Shown: positions 1 through 8,098 of the stretch, one piece after another
Numbering within the stretch: position 1 is the first letter of the stretch
Layout: every line of letters starts with the position of its first letter
Source of the DNA: Saprospirales bacterium
GTDB taxonomy: Bacteria > Bacteroidota > Bacteroidia > Chitinophagales > JADIYW01
NCBI GenBank assembly: GCA_016711605.1
Contig: JADJSS010000007.1
Location: 310,001 to 374,000 of the forward strand
Length of the DNA stretch: 64,000 nucleotides
Direction: 5' to 3'
Position numbers and translations under genes: made by a program
The notes under the pieces: model-generated
Databases searched by the model: none
What the model was told of the DNA's origin: nothing
What the model saw: only the letters and a program-made list of their open reading frames with translations

Positions 1-373
1 TTTTTGAATTTATAGTGTAAGCAGCTTCATATTCGCCAATTGCATTTTTGTAACTTCCTTTTTTTCGATATGCATAACCAGATTCATTGTACAAGCGTTC
101 GTCTTTTGAATCCAATAACAAACCTTTGTTTACATAAATAATTGCAGTATCATAGACTTCTAAATCATTATAAAGCCAGGCAATTTGGTAAATTGTTTCT
201 TCATTTTTAGGGTTGAGTTTTAATGCTTTTAAATATGAATTTAATGATGCTCTATAATCTTCAGCTTCTTTAAATGATTTTGCTTTCTCAATCCATTTTT
301 TTTCATCCGTTGTTTGTGCAAACACACCAAACGTACTTACGCAGAGCAACGCAATTAGAAATACTTTTTGCAT
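1..373 (-). CDS. TPR-repeat protein, N-terminal part (runs off the window)
   Basis: Reading the minus strand from the ATG at 371-373 gives an open frame to the window edge, about 124 residues. It begins with a Sec signal peptide (MQKVFLIALLCVSTFGVFAQ), followed by helical tetratricopeptide-like units at about residues 25-58, 59-92 and 93-124. These carry the usual small and aromatic positions (for example the pattern ALKLNPKNEETIYQIAWLY). The protein is therefore exported and probably a periplasmic protein-protein interaction scaffold. The C-terminus lies outside the window, so fusion to other domains cannot be excluded. It is divergent from the acyl-CoA ligase that starts 118 bases away. Confidence 0.75.
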   Translation of the reverse strand, partial: MQKVFLIALLCVSTFGVFAQTTDEKKWIEKAKSFKEAEDYRASLNSYLKALKLNPKNEETIYQIAWLYNDLEVYDTAIIYVNKGLLLDSKDERLYNESGYAYRKKGSYKNAIGEYEAAYTINSK

Positions 374-490
374 GGTTTTAATAGTTTTATTTAATTAAAG
401 ATAAATCTTCTATTGTAAAACTGCCAAAAAAAATGGATTTTCTTTTTATATTAGTTGCACCTAAAATTACAAATCGAAAATTAAATCAAT

Positions 491-2140
491 ATGATTATTC
501 AAACACCATTAGAAAAACTATATAACTGGACAGCTAAGCAACCAGAAAAAACTTTTTTACGCCAACCGTTTAATGGTGAATGGCTACATTTTTCTTGGAA
601 AAAATCCGAAGATGAAGTTCGCAGAATGGCTGCCTATTTACGTTCCTTAAATTTGCCACCACAAAGTAAAGTTGCCATTATTTCTAAAAATTGTGCTCAT
701 TGGATTTTAGCTGATTTAGCTATAATGATGGCTGGTCATATTTCAGTACCATTGTATCCAACAATTCCTGCTGATTTGATTCGTTACTGCTTAGAACATT
801 GCGATGCAAAAGTAGCATTTATAGGAAAACTAGACGATTGGAGCAAACAACGCAGCGGTTTGCCTGACCATATAAAAGGAATTTCATTTCCACTTTGGAC
901 AGAACCTGGTTATGAAAACTGGAACAATATAATTGCCAAAACAGAACCATTTACAGAAAACTACGTTCCAAAACCTTCAGATATTGCTACTATTATTTAT
1001 ACTTCTGGAACTACAGGTTTACCAAAAGGTGTAGTGCAAACGGTGAATGCTTTTTCGTATGCAGCTTGTTGGGCACTGAACGAAATGAAAGATTTATCAG
1101 AAGGAGAACGCTTCTTTTCATATCTGCCTTTATCGCATATTGCAGAAAGAATGTTGGTAGAAATGGGTGGCATTTATTGTGGTGCAACTATTTCTTTTGC
1201 AGAATCATTAGATTCATTTCCAGCAAATTTAAAAGATACAAAACCTACGGTTTTCTTGGCTGTACCACGTATTTGGACGAAATTCCAAATGGGAATTTTA
1301 GGAAAAATGCCACAATCACGATTAAATATTTTATTGAAAATTCCAATAATTAATGGTGTTATCAAGAAAAAAATTAAAGAAGGTCTTGGTTTAGATCAAG
1401 CGAAATATTTATTAACTGGTGCCGCACCAATGCCTGTTGCTGCTATAAATTGGTTTGAAAAAATTGACTTCATAATTTGTGAAGCATACGCAATGACAGA
1501 AAATTGCGCATACTCACATTTAACCAGAAAAGAAAACAGAAAACCAGGCAGCGTAGGCACGCCAATGCCAAACTGCGAAGTTCGCCTTGCTGAAGATGGC
1601 GAAATACAAGTGAAAAGCGAATGCACGATGTTGGAATATTACAACGAACCAGAAAAAACTAAAGAAGCTATAACAGAAGATGGTTTTTTACGAACTGGCG
1701 ATGAAGGCAAAATTGATGCAAATGGTTTCTTAAAAATTACTGGTAGAATAAAAGATATTTTTAAAACCGACAAAGGTAAATATGTGGCGCCAGCACCTAT
1801 TGAATTAGAATTATCAAAAAATACTTTTATTGAGCAAGTGTGCGTAGTTGGTGCAAACTTACCGCAAACAATCGCTTTAGTGGTGCTTTCTGCTGATGGA
1901 AAAAATGAAGACAAAGAACAATTAACCAGCAGTTTAGTAGAAACCGTTACCGAAATAAACAAAACTTTGGACAAACATGAACGCATCAAAAAAGTAGTAG
2001 TGATGCGCGATGAATGGACAGTTGACAACAACCTACTAACACCAACCATGAAAGTAAAACGAAATATCTTAGAAAAAGAAAAAGAAAAAAACTACGAAAA
2101 ATGGTACAAAGAAGCTGGTGATGTTATTTGGGAAAACTAA
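491..2140 (+). CDS. Long-chain acyl-CoA ligase (AMP-forming, ANL superfamily)
   Basis: A 549-residue adenylate-forming enzyme that would activate a fatty acid with ATP and transfer it to CoA. The diagnostic ANL motifs are all present. The P-loop-like YTSGTTGLPKG is at residues 170-180, YAMTE at 333-337, RTGDEG with the ribose-binding Asp at 401-406, and the hinge GRIKDIFKTDKGK at 418-430 with its conserved Lys. No signal peptide is visible, so it should act in the cytoplasm. The length fits the compact bacterial long-chain (FadD15-like) type rather than acetyl-CoA synthetase. Substrate chain length cannot be read from sequence. The next gene begins 5 bases after its stop and may be co-transcribed. 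Confidence 0.9.
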   Translation: MIIQTPLEKLYNWTAKQPEKTFLRQPFNGEWLHFSWKKSEDEVRRMAAYLRSLNLPPQSKVAIISKNCAHWILADLAIMMAGHISVPLYPTIPADLIRYCLEHCDAKVAFIGKLDDWSKQRSGLPDHIKGISFPLWTEPGYENWNNIIAKTEPFTENYVPKPSDIATIIYTSGTTGLPKGVVQTVNAFSYAACWALNEMKDLSEGERFFSYLPLSHIAERMLVEMGGIYCGATISFAESLDSFPANLKDTKPTVFLAVPRIWTKFQMGILGKMPQSRLNILLKIPIINGVIKKKIKEGLGLDQAKYLLTGAAPMPVAAINWFEKIDFIICEAYAMTENCAYSHLTRKENRKPGSVGTPMPNCEVRLAEDGEIQVKSECTMLEYYNEPEKTKEAITEDGFLRTGDEGKIDANGFLKITGRIKDIFKTDKGKYVAPAPIELELSKNTFIEQVCVVGANLPQTIALVVLSADGKNEDKEQLTSSLVETVTEINKTLDKHERIKKVVVMRDEWTVDNNLLTPTMKVKRNILEKEKEKNYEKWYKEAGDVIWEN

Positions 2141-2145
2141 CAATT

Positions 2146-2670
2146 ATGAAAAATTATTTATTGCTTACCTTTTTATGTGTTAACAGCTTTAATTTAAAAG
2201 CTATTGATTTTAATTTTTGGGGAATTGATATCAGTAAATCTCATGTAGAAATTTCTGGTTGTTTAGTAGAAGAACTAAAAGACAATACCATCTTCAGCAA
2301 AGTAAAAATTACTGCTGACACCTATACATTTGCCAATGAAAGACCTGTGTATTCTTGCTATTATGGTGATGAAATAGCTTGTTTTTCAAAAGCTACAGAA
2401 ATTATAGGTTCAAAATTTGGAAATCCTCTTGAAGTTTATACTTACAATGAGAATAATCCATTTTCAACAAAAGCATCTTTTTTTAATATTTGGAAATACA
2501 ACCAAGATGACCAACATTATGTGTTATTGCTTTTTGGAAGTGGCGAAGGAATGACACTCGATGTTATACATTTTGTTTCAGAAAAAAGATTGAGACAATA
2601 CATCTTATCTACAATTAATAGTTTCCATTTTTCTATAAAACCAGAATTAAATCGTTATCTCGACAAATAA
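2146..2670 (+). CDS. Hypothetical exported protein
   Basis: A 174-residue protein that I do not recognise. I chose the ATG at 2146 over the upstream TTG at 2128, because it puts a clean hydrophobic signal peptide at the N-terminus (MKNYLLLTFLCVNSFNLKA). The TTG would also overlap the acyl-CoA ligase. The mature part is a mixed alpha/beta sequence with two cysteines in YSCYYGDEIACF (about residues 65-76) and a GSGEGMTLDVIHF stretch near residue 130. It lies 5 bases downstream of the acyl-CoA ligase, which suggests one transcript. A weak five-base-pair hairpin followed by a T run lies directly after the stop. Confidence 0.6.
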   Translation: MKNYLLLTFLCVNSFNLKAIDFNFWGIDISKSHVEISGCLVEELKDNTIFSKVKITADTYTFANERPVYSCYYGDEIACFSKATEIIGSKFGNPLEVYTYNENNPFSTKASFFNIWKYNQDDQHYVLLLFGSGEGMTLDVIHFVSEKRLRQYILSTINSFHFSIKPELNRYLDK

Positions 2671-2723
2671 ACAGTGCTGTTATTTTTTTTGAGAAACAAA
2701 TAAAATTCCTATAACAATATTTT

Positions 2724-4213
2724 TTATAACTTATTCAACGCATCTACATACGCTTTGGCTGTTGCGTAGATTACATCGGTATCGTTTCCAAAACCATAAT
2801 AAAATACACCATCTTTAGATACTTGTATGTGTACTTTTCCAGTGTCGTCGCTGCCACCAGTAATAGCTTGTACTAAATATTCTTCTAAACGGACTGGCTC
2901 TTTCACAATTTTATCAATTGCTTTCAAGGTAGCATCTACCGGACCACAACCTTCTGCAATTTCCACCACGCGATTGCCATTTTTAATGAGTGCAACCGTT
3001 GCCGATGCTTGATGTCGTTTGCCACAATGCACTTCTAAATAATCAATTTCATAAATTTTTCCTTCACGGCTCTGACCCATCATTTCCAATAAATCTTCAT
3101 CGTAGATTTCTTTTTTCTGATCGGCAACATCCAAGAATTTTTTATATGTTTCATCTAATTGCGCTTGATCCATTTCAAACCCAATTTTTCTAATCGATGT
3201 TTCAAAGCAGCTCTTCCACTTCGAGCAGTTAACACAATTAACGACTCAGGCACACCAACATCGTGTGGATTGATAATTTCGTAATTTTCTCTGTTTTTCA
3301 AAACACCATCTTGATGAATACCTGATGAGTGTGAAAATGCATTTCTGCCAACAATTGCTTTGTTTGGCTGCACAGGCATGCGCATCAAACGCGTAATTAA
3401 TCGTGATGTTGGATATATTTTTTTGATATTGATATCACATTGTAAATGCAAATTTGCTTCATGTGATTTTAATACCATCGCAATTTCTTCTAATGATGTG
3501 TTGCCTGCGCGCTCGCCAATTCCGTTCATCGTTACTTCTACTTGTCGCGCACCATTTTGCAATGCTGCCATCGAGTTTGCCGTTGCCATACCTAAATCGT
3601 TATGACAATGCGCCGATAAAATCGCTTTGTCAATATTTGGTACATTATTCATTAAATAAGCAATTTTTGCACCATATTGTTCAGGTAAACAGTAACCAGT
3701 AGTGTCTGGAATATTGACTACGGTAGCACCAGCAGCAATTACGGTTTCTACCATTTTTGCTAAAAATTCCAAATCAGCTCGACCAGCATCTTCGCAGAAA
3801 AACTCCACATCATCTACATAGTTTCTGGCGTATTTGGTTGCCCAAGCTGCTTTTTCTAAAATTGCTTCTCGTGTAGTTTTTAATTTATTTTTGATGTGAA
3901 TATCAGACGAACCAATACCTGTGTGTATACGACCGCGTTTTGCATGTTTCAACGCTTCTGCAGCACAATCTATATCAGCAGCAACAGCACGTGTGAGTGC
4001 GCAAATAGTTGGATTGAAAATATTTTTGGTAATCTCAACAACTGATTTAAAATCACCAGGCGAAGAAATAGGAAAACCAGCTTCTAACACATCAACACCT
4101 AATGCTTCGAGTGCTAATGCGACTTCAATTTTTTCAATAGTATTTAGTTGGCAGCCAGGAACCTGCTCACCATCTCGCAAAGTAGTGTCGAAAATAAAAA
4201 TCTTGTTGTTCAT
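2724..4213 (-). CDS. leuA: 2-isopropylmalate synthase, interrupted by one frameshift
   Basis: First committed step of leucine synthesis: acetyl-CoA plus 2-ketoisovalerate gives 2-isopropylmalate. The upstream frame (3155-4213) holds the HMGL-like TIM barrel with TLRDGEQ at residues 11-17 and the metal-binding HCHNDLG at 202-208. The downstream frame (2724-3173) is the C-terminal LeuA dimer/regulatory domain with GGSDDTG and the terminal AKAYVDALN. The frames overlap by 19 bases around 3173-3180, where the minus strand reads GGTTTGAAATG. One more T (GGTTTTGAAATG) restores KLGFEMDQ and a 496-residue protein, normal for LeuA. I take the split as a one-base error. A real two-piece enzyme is the less likely alternative. 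Confidence 0.88.
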
Positions 4214-4414
4214 GTTTGTTTGTTCGTTAACAATTCACTGTTCACGTTTTGTTGTGAAACAAATGATTGTAATAATTAGCATTAAGAATCAAATAAAATT
4301 ACAAAACAAATGCGTGCATTTCATTAGCAAACGATTATGATAAGTTTAAATGATAAGGTCTTTTGTTTCAAAAATAACTAATCTTACCAACCATCTTTTT
4401 TGTAAGTTTACAAC

Positions 4415-4933
4415 ATGTCGACTCTAATTCAAATAGAAACTGCAAGATTAACACTACAATTGTTGACGTTAGAACAAGTAGAACTTTATTTATTAGGAAA
4501 TAATTTACTTGAAAAAAAAATGCATTTGCCAAACGCAAACCGCGTGGTAGATGCACATTTTAAAGAAGTTGCTGAAACTATATTTATACCAAATTTCAAA
4601 AAAGATAAAGAAAGCAGTTTATTTTATTCGTTTTTTATTTTGATTGAAAAGGCGTCAAAACAAATAGTTGGCGAAATTGGTTGTCACGGAAAACCAACCG
4701 AAAATGGCGATATTGAAATTGGTTATAGCACGCAACCAACACACCAAAATAAACGATTTATGACAGAAGCGGTTTCTGCATTCTGTTCTTATTTTATTGC
4801 TTTAAACCAAGTAAAAACAATTATTGCAGAAACGGACATTATAAATATTCCATCGCAAAAAATCTTAATCAACAATCATTTTATAAAGACAAAAGAAATA
4901 GAAAACAGCATTTTTTGGAAATGGAATGCATGA
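4415..4933 (+). CDS. GNAT-family N-acetyltransferase
   Basis: A 172-residue acetyltransferase of the RimJ/RimL-like type (Acetyltransf_3). It opens with the typical ETARLTLQLLT strand and continues with IVGEIGCHG and IEIGYSTQPTHQNKRFMTEAV, the acetyl-CoA pyrophosphate-binding region. It closes with ETDIINIPSQKILINNHF, the usual motif B asparagine loop. It transfers an acetyl group from acetyl-CoA to an amine; the substrate cannot be predicted. It is divergent from leuA across a 201-base spacer. Its stop overlaps the ATG of a possible small membrane protein. Confidence 0.8.
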   Translation: MSTLIQIETARLTLQLLTLEQVELYLLGNNLLEKKMHLPNANRVVDAHFKEVAETIFIPNFKKDKESSLFYSFFILIEKASKQIVGEIGCHGKPTENGDIEIGYSTQPTHQNKRFMTEAVSAFCSYFIALNQVKTIIAETDIINIPSQKILINNHFIKTKEIENSIFWKWNA

Positions 4934-5053
4934 GTTATTTTTCATAATTTTGATGTATATTTTATTTGGATTGCTTTTGCTAAAAAAGAAATTACTTTAC
5001 AAAATAGATTGATTAAATTTAAAGAATTATTAGAACAAAAAAACAAACGATAA
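4931..5053 (+). CDS. Possible small membrane protein, reading frame broken
   Basis: The ATG here overlaps the acetyltransferase stop (ATGA). In the literal sequence it stops after five codons. Two neighbouring frames carry complementary parts of one plausible small protein: a hydrophobic stretch (FFIILMYILFGLLLL) and then a charged coil (NRLIKFKELLEQKNKR) ending at the TAA at 5051. Adding one T to the T5 run near 4943 and one A to the A6 run near 4982 joins them into a protein of about 42 residues with one membrane helix. This is an inference from frame complementarity. It could also be non-coding. Confidence 0.3.
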
Positions 5054-5057
5054 CAAC

Positions 5058-6266
5058 GTGCTTTATCTTTTTTTATTATCCTTTATACTAACCGTTATTT
5101 ATATCATCATCATGCAAACTTATTTGAATGAGTGGCGTGAAATTGAGGAAGTGCATACATTATCAGATGACGTTAAAACACCTGTATCTATTATCGTTCC
5201 GGCACGAAACGAAGCAAAAAATATTGGTAATTTACTTACAGATTTAACACAGCAAGTATATCCAAATCATTTAATAGAAATAATTGTGGTTGATGATTTT
5301 TCAGAAGATGAAACCTTTTCAATTTGTCAGCATTTTTCAAAAGATTTTTCATTTATAAAAGTGTATAAACTTCAAGAATTAATCAATGAAAATGAGATTG
5401 GCGATGCCTATAAAAAGCGAGCAATTGAAGCAGCTGTGCAAAAAGCAACTGGAAAATTAATCATTACAACGGATGCAGATTGCCGACTTCAAAAACATTG
5501 GTTGCATAGTATTGTTTCATTTTATGAAAAAGAAAAATGTGTGCTTGTTGCTGCACCAGTTGGTTACTACAACGAAAAAACTCGGTTTCAGCATTTTCAA
5601 GCACTTGATTTTTGTGGAATGCAAGCAATTACTGGCGCCATGATAAACATGGAAATTTATAATATGGCAAATGGTGCCAACTTGGCTTATGAAAAAGAAG
5701 CTTTTTTAGCTGTTGATGGATACAAAGATATTAGTCAAAAAGCAAGTGGCGATGATATGTTGCTCGTTTATAAAATTGCACAACAATTTCCAGATAAAAT
5801 CAGATTTTTAAAGAATAAAGCGGCAATTGTATTAACAGAACCTATGCAAACTTTATCAGATTTTTTACAGCAACGATATCGTTGGACCAGCAAATCTAGG
5901 TCTTATCAAAACAAAAAAGTTACCTTAATTCTCGGACTCATATATTTATTCGTTGTAAGTATTTGGTTTAATGTCTTTTTCTTTGTTGGAAAAGCAATTT
6001 GGAGCACCATTTTTCCAGATCCAACTATTGGTGGTTTATTAAGTTTTTTAACATCGTTATTAGTATTAATGGTGGCTATCGTTCAAATAATATGCAAAAG
6101 CGTGGTCGATTATTATTTTCTTAAAAGCGCTTCTTCATTTTTTAACCGACACGATTTAATGAAAACATTCTTCAGCAGTGAATTATTGCACATTTGGTAC
6201 ATCGGATTTGTTGGAACTTTTGGAAATATTTTAAAATATAACTGGAAAGGCAGAACATTAAGATGA
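5058..6266 (+). CDS. Membrane-bound family 2 glycosyltransferase
   Basis: A 402-residue GT2 enzyme with one N-terminal membrane helix (residues 1-20), a cytoplasmic GT-A domain, and about three helices in the C-terminal third. Motifs are the nucleotide-binding VPARNEAKNIGN, VVDDFSEDET, the metal-binding DAD (TTDADCR) and the acceptor-site QQRYRW. This layout matches processive or lipid-linked sugar transferases (hyaluronan synthase or ceramide glucosyltransferase style). The start is GTG at 5058, preferred because it includes the N-terminal helix; the next ATG would cut it off. Donor and acceptor are unknown. It is not part of the large polysaccharide cluster at the other end of the window. 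Confidence 0.85.
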   Translation: MLYLFLLSFILTVIYIIIMQTYLNEWREIEEVHTLSDDVKTPVSIIVPARNEAKNIGNLLTDLTQQVYPNHLIEIIVVDDFSEDETFSICQHFSKDFSFIKVYKLQELINENEIGDAYKKRAIEAAVQKATGKLIITTDADCRLQKHWLHSIVSFYEKEKCVLVAAPVGYYNEKTRFQHFQALDFCGMQAITGAMINMEIYNMANGANLAYEKEAFLAVDGYKDISQKASGDDMLLVYKIAQQFPDKIRFLKNKAAIVLTEPMQTLSDFLQQRYRWTSKSRSYQNKKVTLILGLIYLFVVSIWFNVFFFVGKAIWSTIFPDPTIGGLLSFLTSLLVLMVAIVQIICKSVVDYYFLKSASSFFNRHDLMKTFFSSELLHIWYIGFVGTFGNILKYNWKGRTLR

Positions 6267-6446
6267 AAAAATTGTTTGATGGTATAAGTTTACTTTTTCC
6301 AATTCAAAACATTCTTGTTTTGCTATAATCCTATTAATTTCAATTAAATAGCACTGTAAACGCTTAAAAAATGTGAATTTTTCTTATCTAAGCATTAATA
6401 ATTGCTTATAAACCTACCTAAATTTTAGAATTCAACGTTAAATCTG

Positions 6447-6454
6447 TATCTTCG
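6447..6454 (+). promoter_or_regulatory. Candidate Bacteroidota -7 promoter box before the envelope operon
   Basis: TATCTTCG differs by one base from the phylum consensus TAnnTTTG. It lies 23 bases before the TTG start of the DUF6089 gene, a distance seen for other candidate boxes in this window. No convincing -33 TTTG partner is visible. Confidence 0.35.
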
Positions 6455-6476
6455 TACCTCTAAAAAATACACTCTT

Positions 6477-7322
6477 TTGAAGAAGGGATTCTCTATATTT
6501 TGTCTTTTGGTAGCTAGTATAAGCATACCGAAATCTGCATTTTCACAAGAAAATGAGATTGGTGCTTGGATTGGAACCACCGTGTATTTAGGAGATTTAA
6601 ATCCAACTGTATCCTTTAAAAATGCACGTTGGGGCGCAGGTGCCTTTTACAGACGCAATATTAACAACAGAATGTCAGTAAAAGCTGGCTTTAATTATGG
6701 TTTTTTAGATGCTGCAGACAATCGCATCAAACGCTATCCATATTTGCAGGCACGGAACCTAGATTTTAAATCGCAGATTGCTGAAGTTGCTATTACATAC
6801 GAAATAAATTTTTTCAAATATTCTACTTTTGAAAGAAACACCAAACGCTGGACACCATATTTATTTGGTGGAATCAGTATGTTTTATTTCAGTCCTTACA
6901 CAAAATACGATGGCAACAAAATTGCCTTAGAAAAAGTTGGAACGGAAGGACAAAAAACACCTAATCGTCCAAATAAAAACCGTGGATATAATAGTTACTC
7001 ATTTGGAATTCCATATGGTGGTGGTTTTAAAGTAGCACTCAATCAAAATTGGTCGCTAAATATTGAAGCAAGTACACGTTTTACATTTACTGATTTTTTA
7101 GATGATGTAAGCGGTAGTTATGCAGAACCAGAAGACGTAAATTTTTTCATAAATGGCAGCGGTCCCAATATTGCACCTTTTTTAGCTGACAAATCAAATC
7201 CAAAAATTGGTATTCCTGGAAAACAACGTGGTACCAGCAGCGAAAAAGATCGTTTTATGATGATTGGCGTTGGTATTACCTATACTTTTATCAATATAAA
7301 ATGTCCAAAAGTACTTAATTGA
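6477..7322 (+). CDS. DUF6089-family outer-membrane-like beta-barrel protein
   Basis: A 281-residue exported protein. A signal peptide (residues 1-23, ending SAFS) is followed by QENEIGAWIGTTVYLGDLNP, characteristic of the Bacteroidota DUF6089 family. The rest alternates glycine- and aromatic-rich strands (WGAGAFYRRNINNR, FGIPYGGGFKVAL, MMIGVGITYTF), as in an eight-stranded outer-membrane barrel. The start codon is TTG. It sits first in the uppS-bamA-ompH run, where this family is regularly found, which suggests a role in envelope assembly. Its stop overlaps the TTG start of uppS, implying translational coupling. Confidence 0.8.
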   Translation: MKKGFSIFCLLVASISIPKSAFSQENEIGAWIGTTVYLGDLNPTVSFKNARWGAGAFYRRNINNRMSVKAGFNYGFLDAADNRIKRYPYLQARNLDFKSQIAEVAITYEINFFKYSTFERNTKRWTPYLFGGISMFYFSPYTKYDGNKIALEKVGTEGQKTPNRPNKNRGYNSYSFGIPYGGGFKVALNQNWSLNIEASTRFTFTDFLDDVSGSYAEPEDVNFFINGSGPNIAPFLADKSNPKIGIPGKQRGTSSEKDRFMMIGVGITYTFINIKCPKVLN

Positions 7323-8098
7323 GCACCGAAATCGAAATATCATTTAAAGAGAAAGTGGACATTAAACGCTTACCTGAACATATTGCAATCATCATGGATG
7401 GCAATGGAAGATGGGCAAAAGCACAAGGCAAACATCGCATTTTTGGTCATAAAAATGGCGTGAAAGCAGTGCGCGAAGTTACAGAAGGTTGTGCTGAATT
7501 AGGTGTAAAACACTTGACTTTGTATGCATTTTCTACTGAAAATTGGAATCGTCCAAAAACTGAAGTTTCTGCACTCATGCAATTATTGTTTCTAACTATT
7601 GGAAAAGAAATCAAGACTTTGCAAAAAAACAATATTCGCCTAAATGCCATTGGTCACATTCATAATTTACCAGAATCTAACCAAAAAGCATTGCGCGAAG
7701 TTATGGAAGCAACCAAAAACAATACACGCATGACGTTAACGTTGGCTTTGAGTTATGGTTCAAAAGAAGAAATTACAGAAGCAACCAAAATTTTGGCGCA
7801 ACAATATAAAGATGGAAAAATTTCGTTAGAAGATATTAACACTGAAACCATCAGCAACCAATTATATACCAAAGACATTCCAGATCCTGAATTAATGATT
7901 CGCACAAGCGGTGAACATAGAATCAGCAATTTTTTATTATGGCAATTGGCATATTCAGAATTATATTTCACCGAAAAATTTTGGCCGGAATTTACCAGAA
8001 ACGATTTATTTAAAGCTATCTACGACTACCAAAATCGTGAACGAAGATTTGGTATGACCAGCGAACAGATTACTGAACAATTAACTACGAACAACTAA
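7319..8098 (+). CDS. uppS: Isoprenyl (undecaprenyl) diphosphate synthase
   Basis: A 259-residue cis-prenyltransferase that adds isopentenyl units to farnesyl diphosphate to make the C55 carrier lipid for peptidoglycan and surface polysaccharides. The catalytic signature MDGNGRWAKAQGKHR is at residues 26-40. LYAFSTENWNRP and the C-terminal DPELMIRTSGEHRISNFLLW (about 190-209) are both hallmark regions. The C-terminal MIRTSGE and RERRFG segments complete the substrate site. It starts with TTG, overlapping the preceding stop codon by two bases, and bamA begins directly after its stop, so it is an internal gene of a tight operon. Length is normal for the family. Confidence 0.96.
   Translation: MSTEIEISFKEKVDIKRLPEHIAIIMDGNGRWAKAQGKHRIFGHKNGVKAVREVTEGCAELGVKHLTLYAFSTENWNRPKTEVSALMQLLFLTIGKEIKTLQKNNIRLNAIGHIHNLPESNQKALREVMEATKNNTRMTLTLALSYGSKEEITEATKILAQQYKDGKISLEDINTETISNQLYTKDIPDPELMIRTSGEHRISNFLLWQLAYSELYFTEKFWPEFTRNDLFKAIYDYQNRERRFGMTSEQITEQLTTNN

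Noticed and set aside
3155..3180. Programmed ribosomal frameshift in leuA
   Set aside because: No slippery heptamer with a downstream structure is apparent, and similar one-base breaks occur in many unrelated genes of the window.
6263..6328. 21-codon ORF overlapping the stop of the membrane glycosyltransferase (MKKLFDGISLLF...)
   Set aside because: Too short, no support from neighbouring frames, and the following sequence looks like a plain intergenic region with a promoter.
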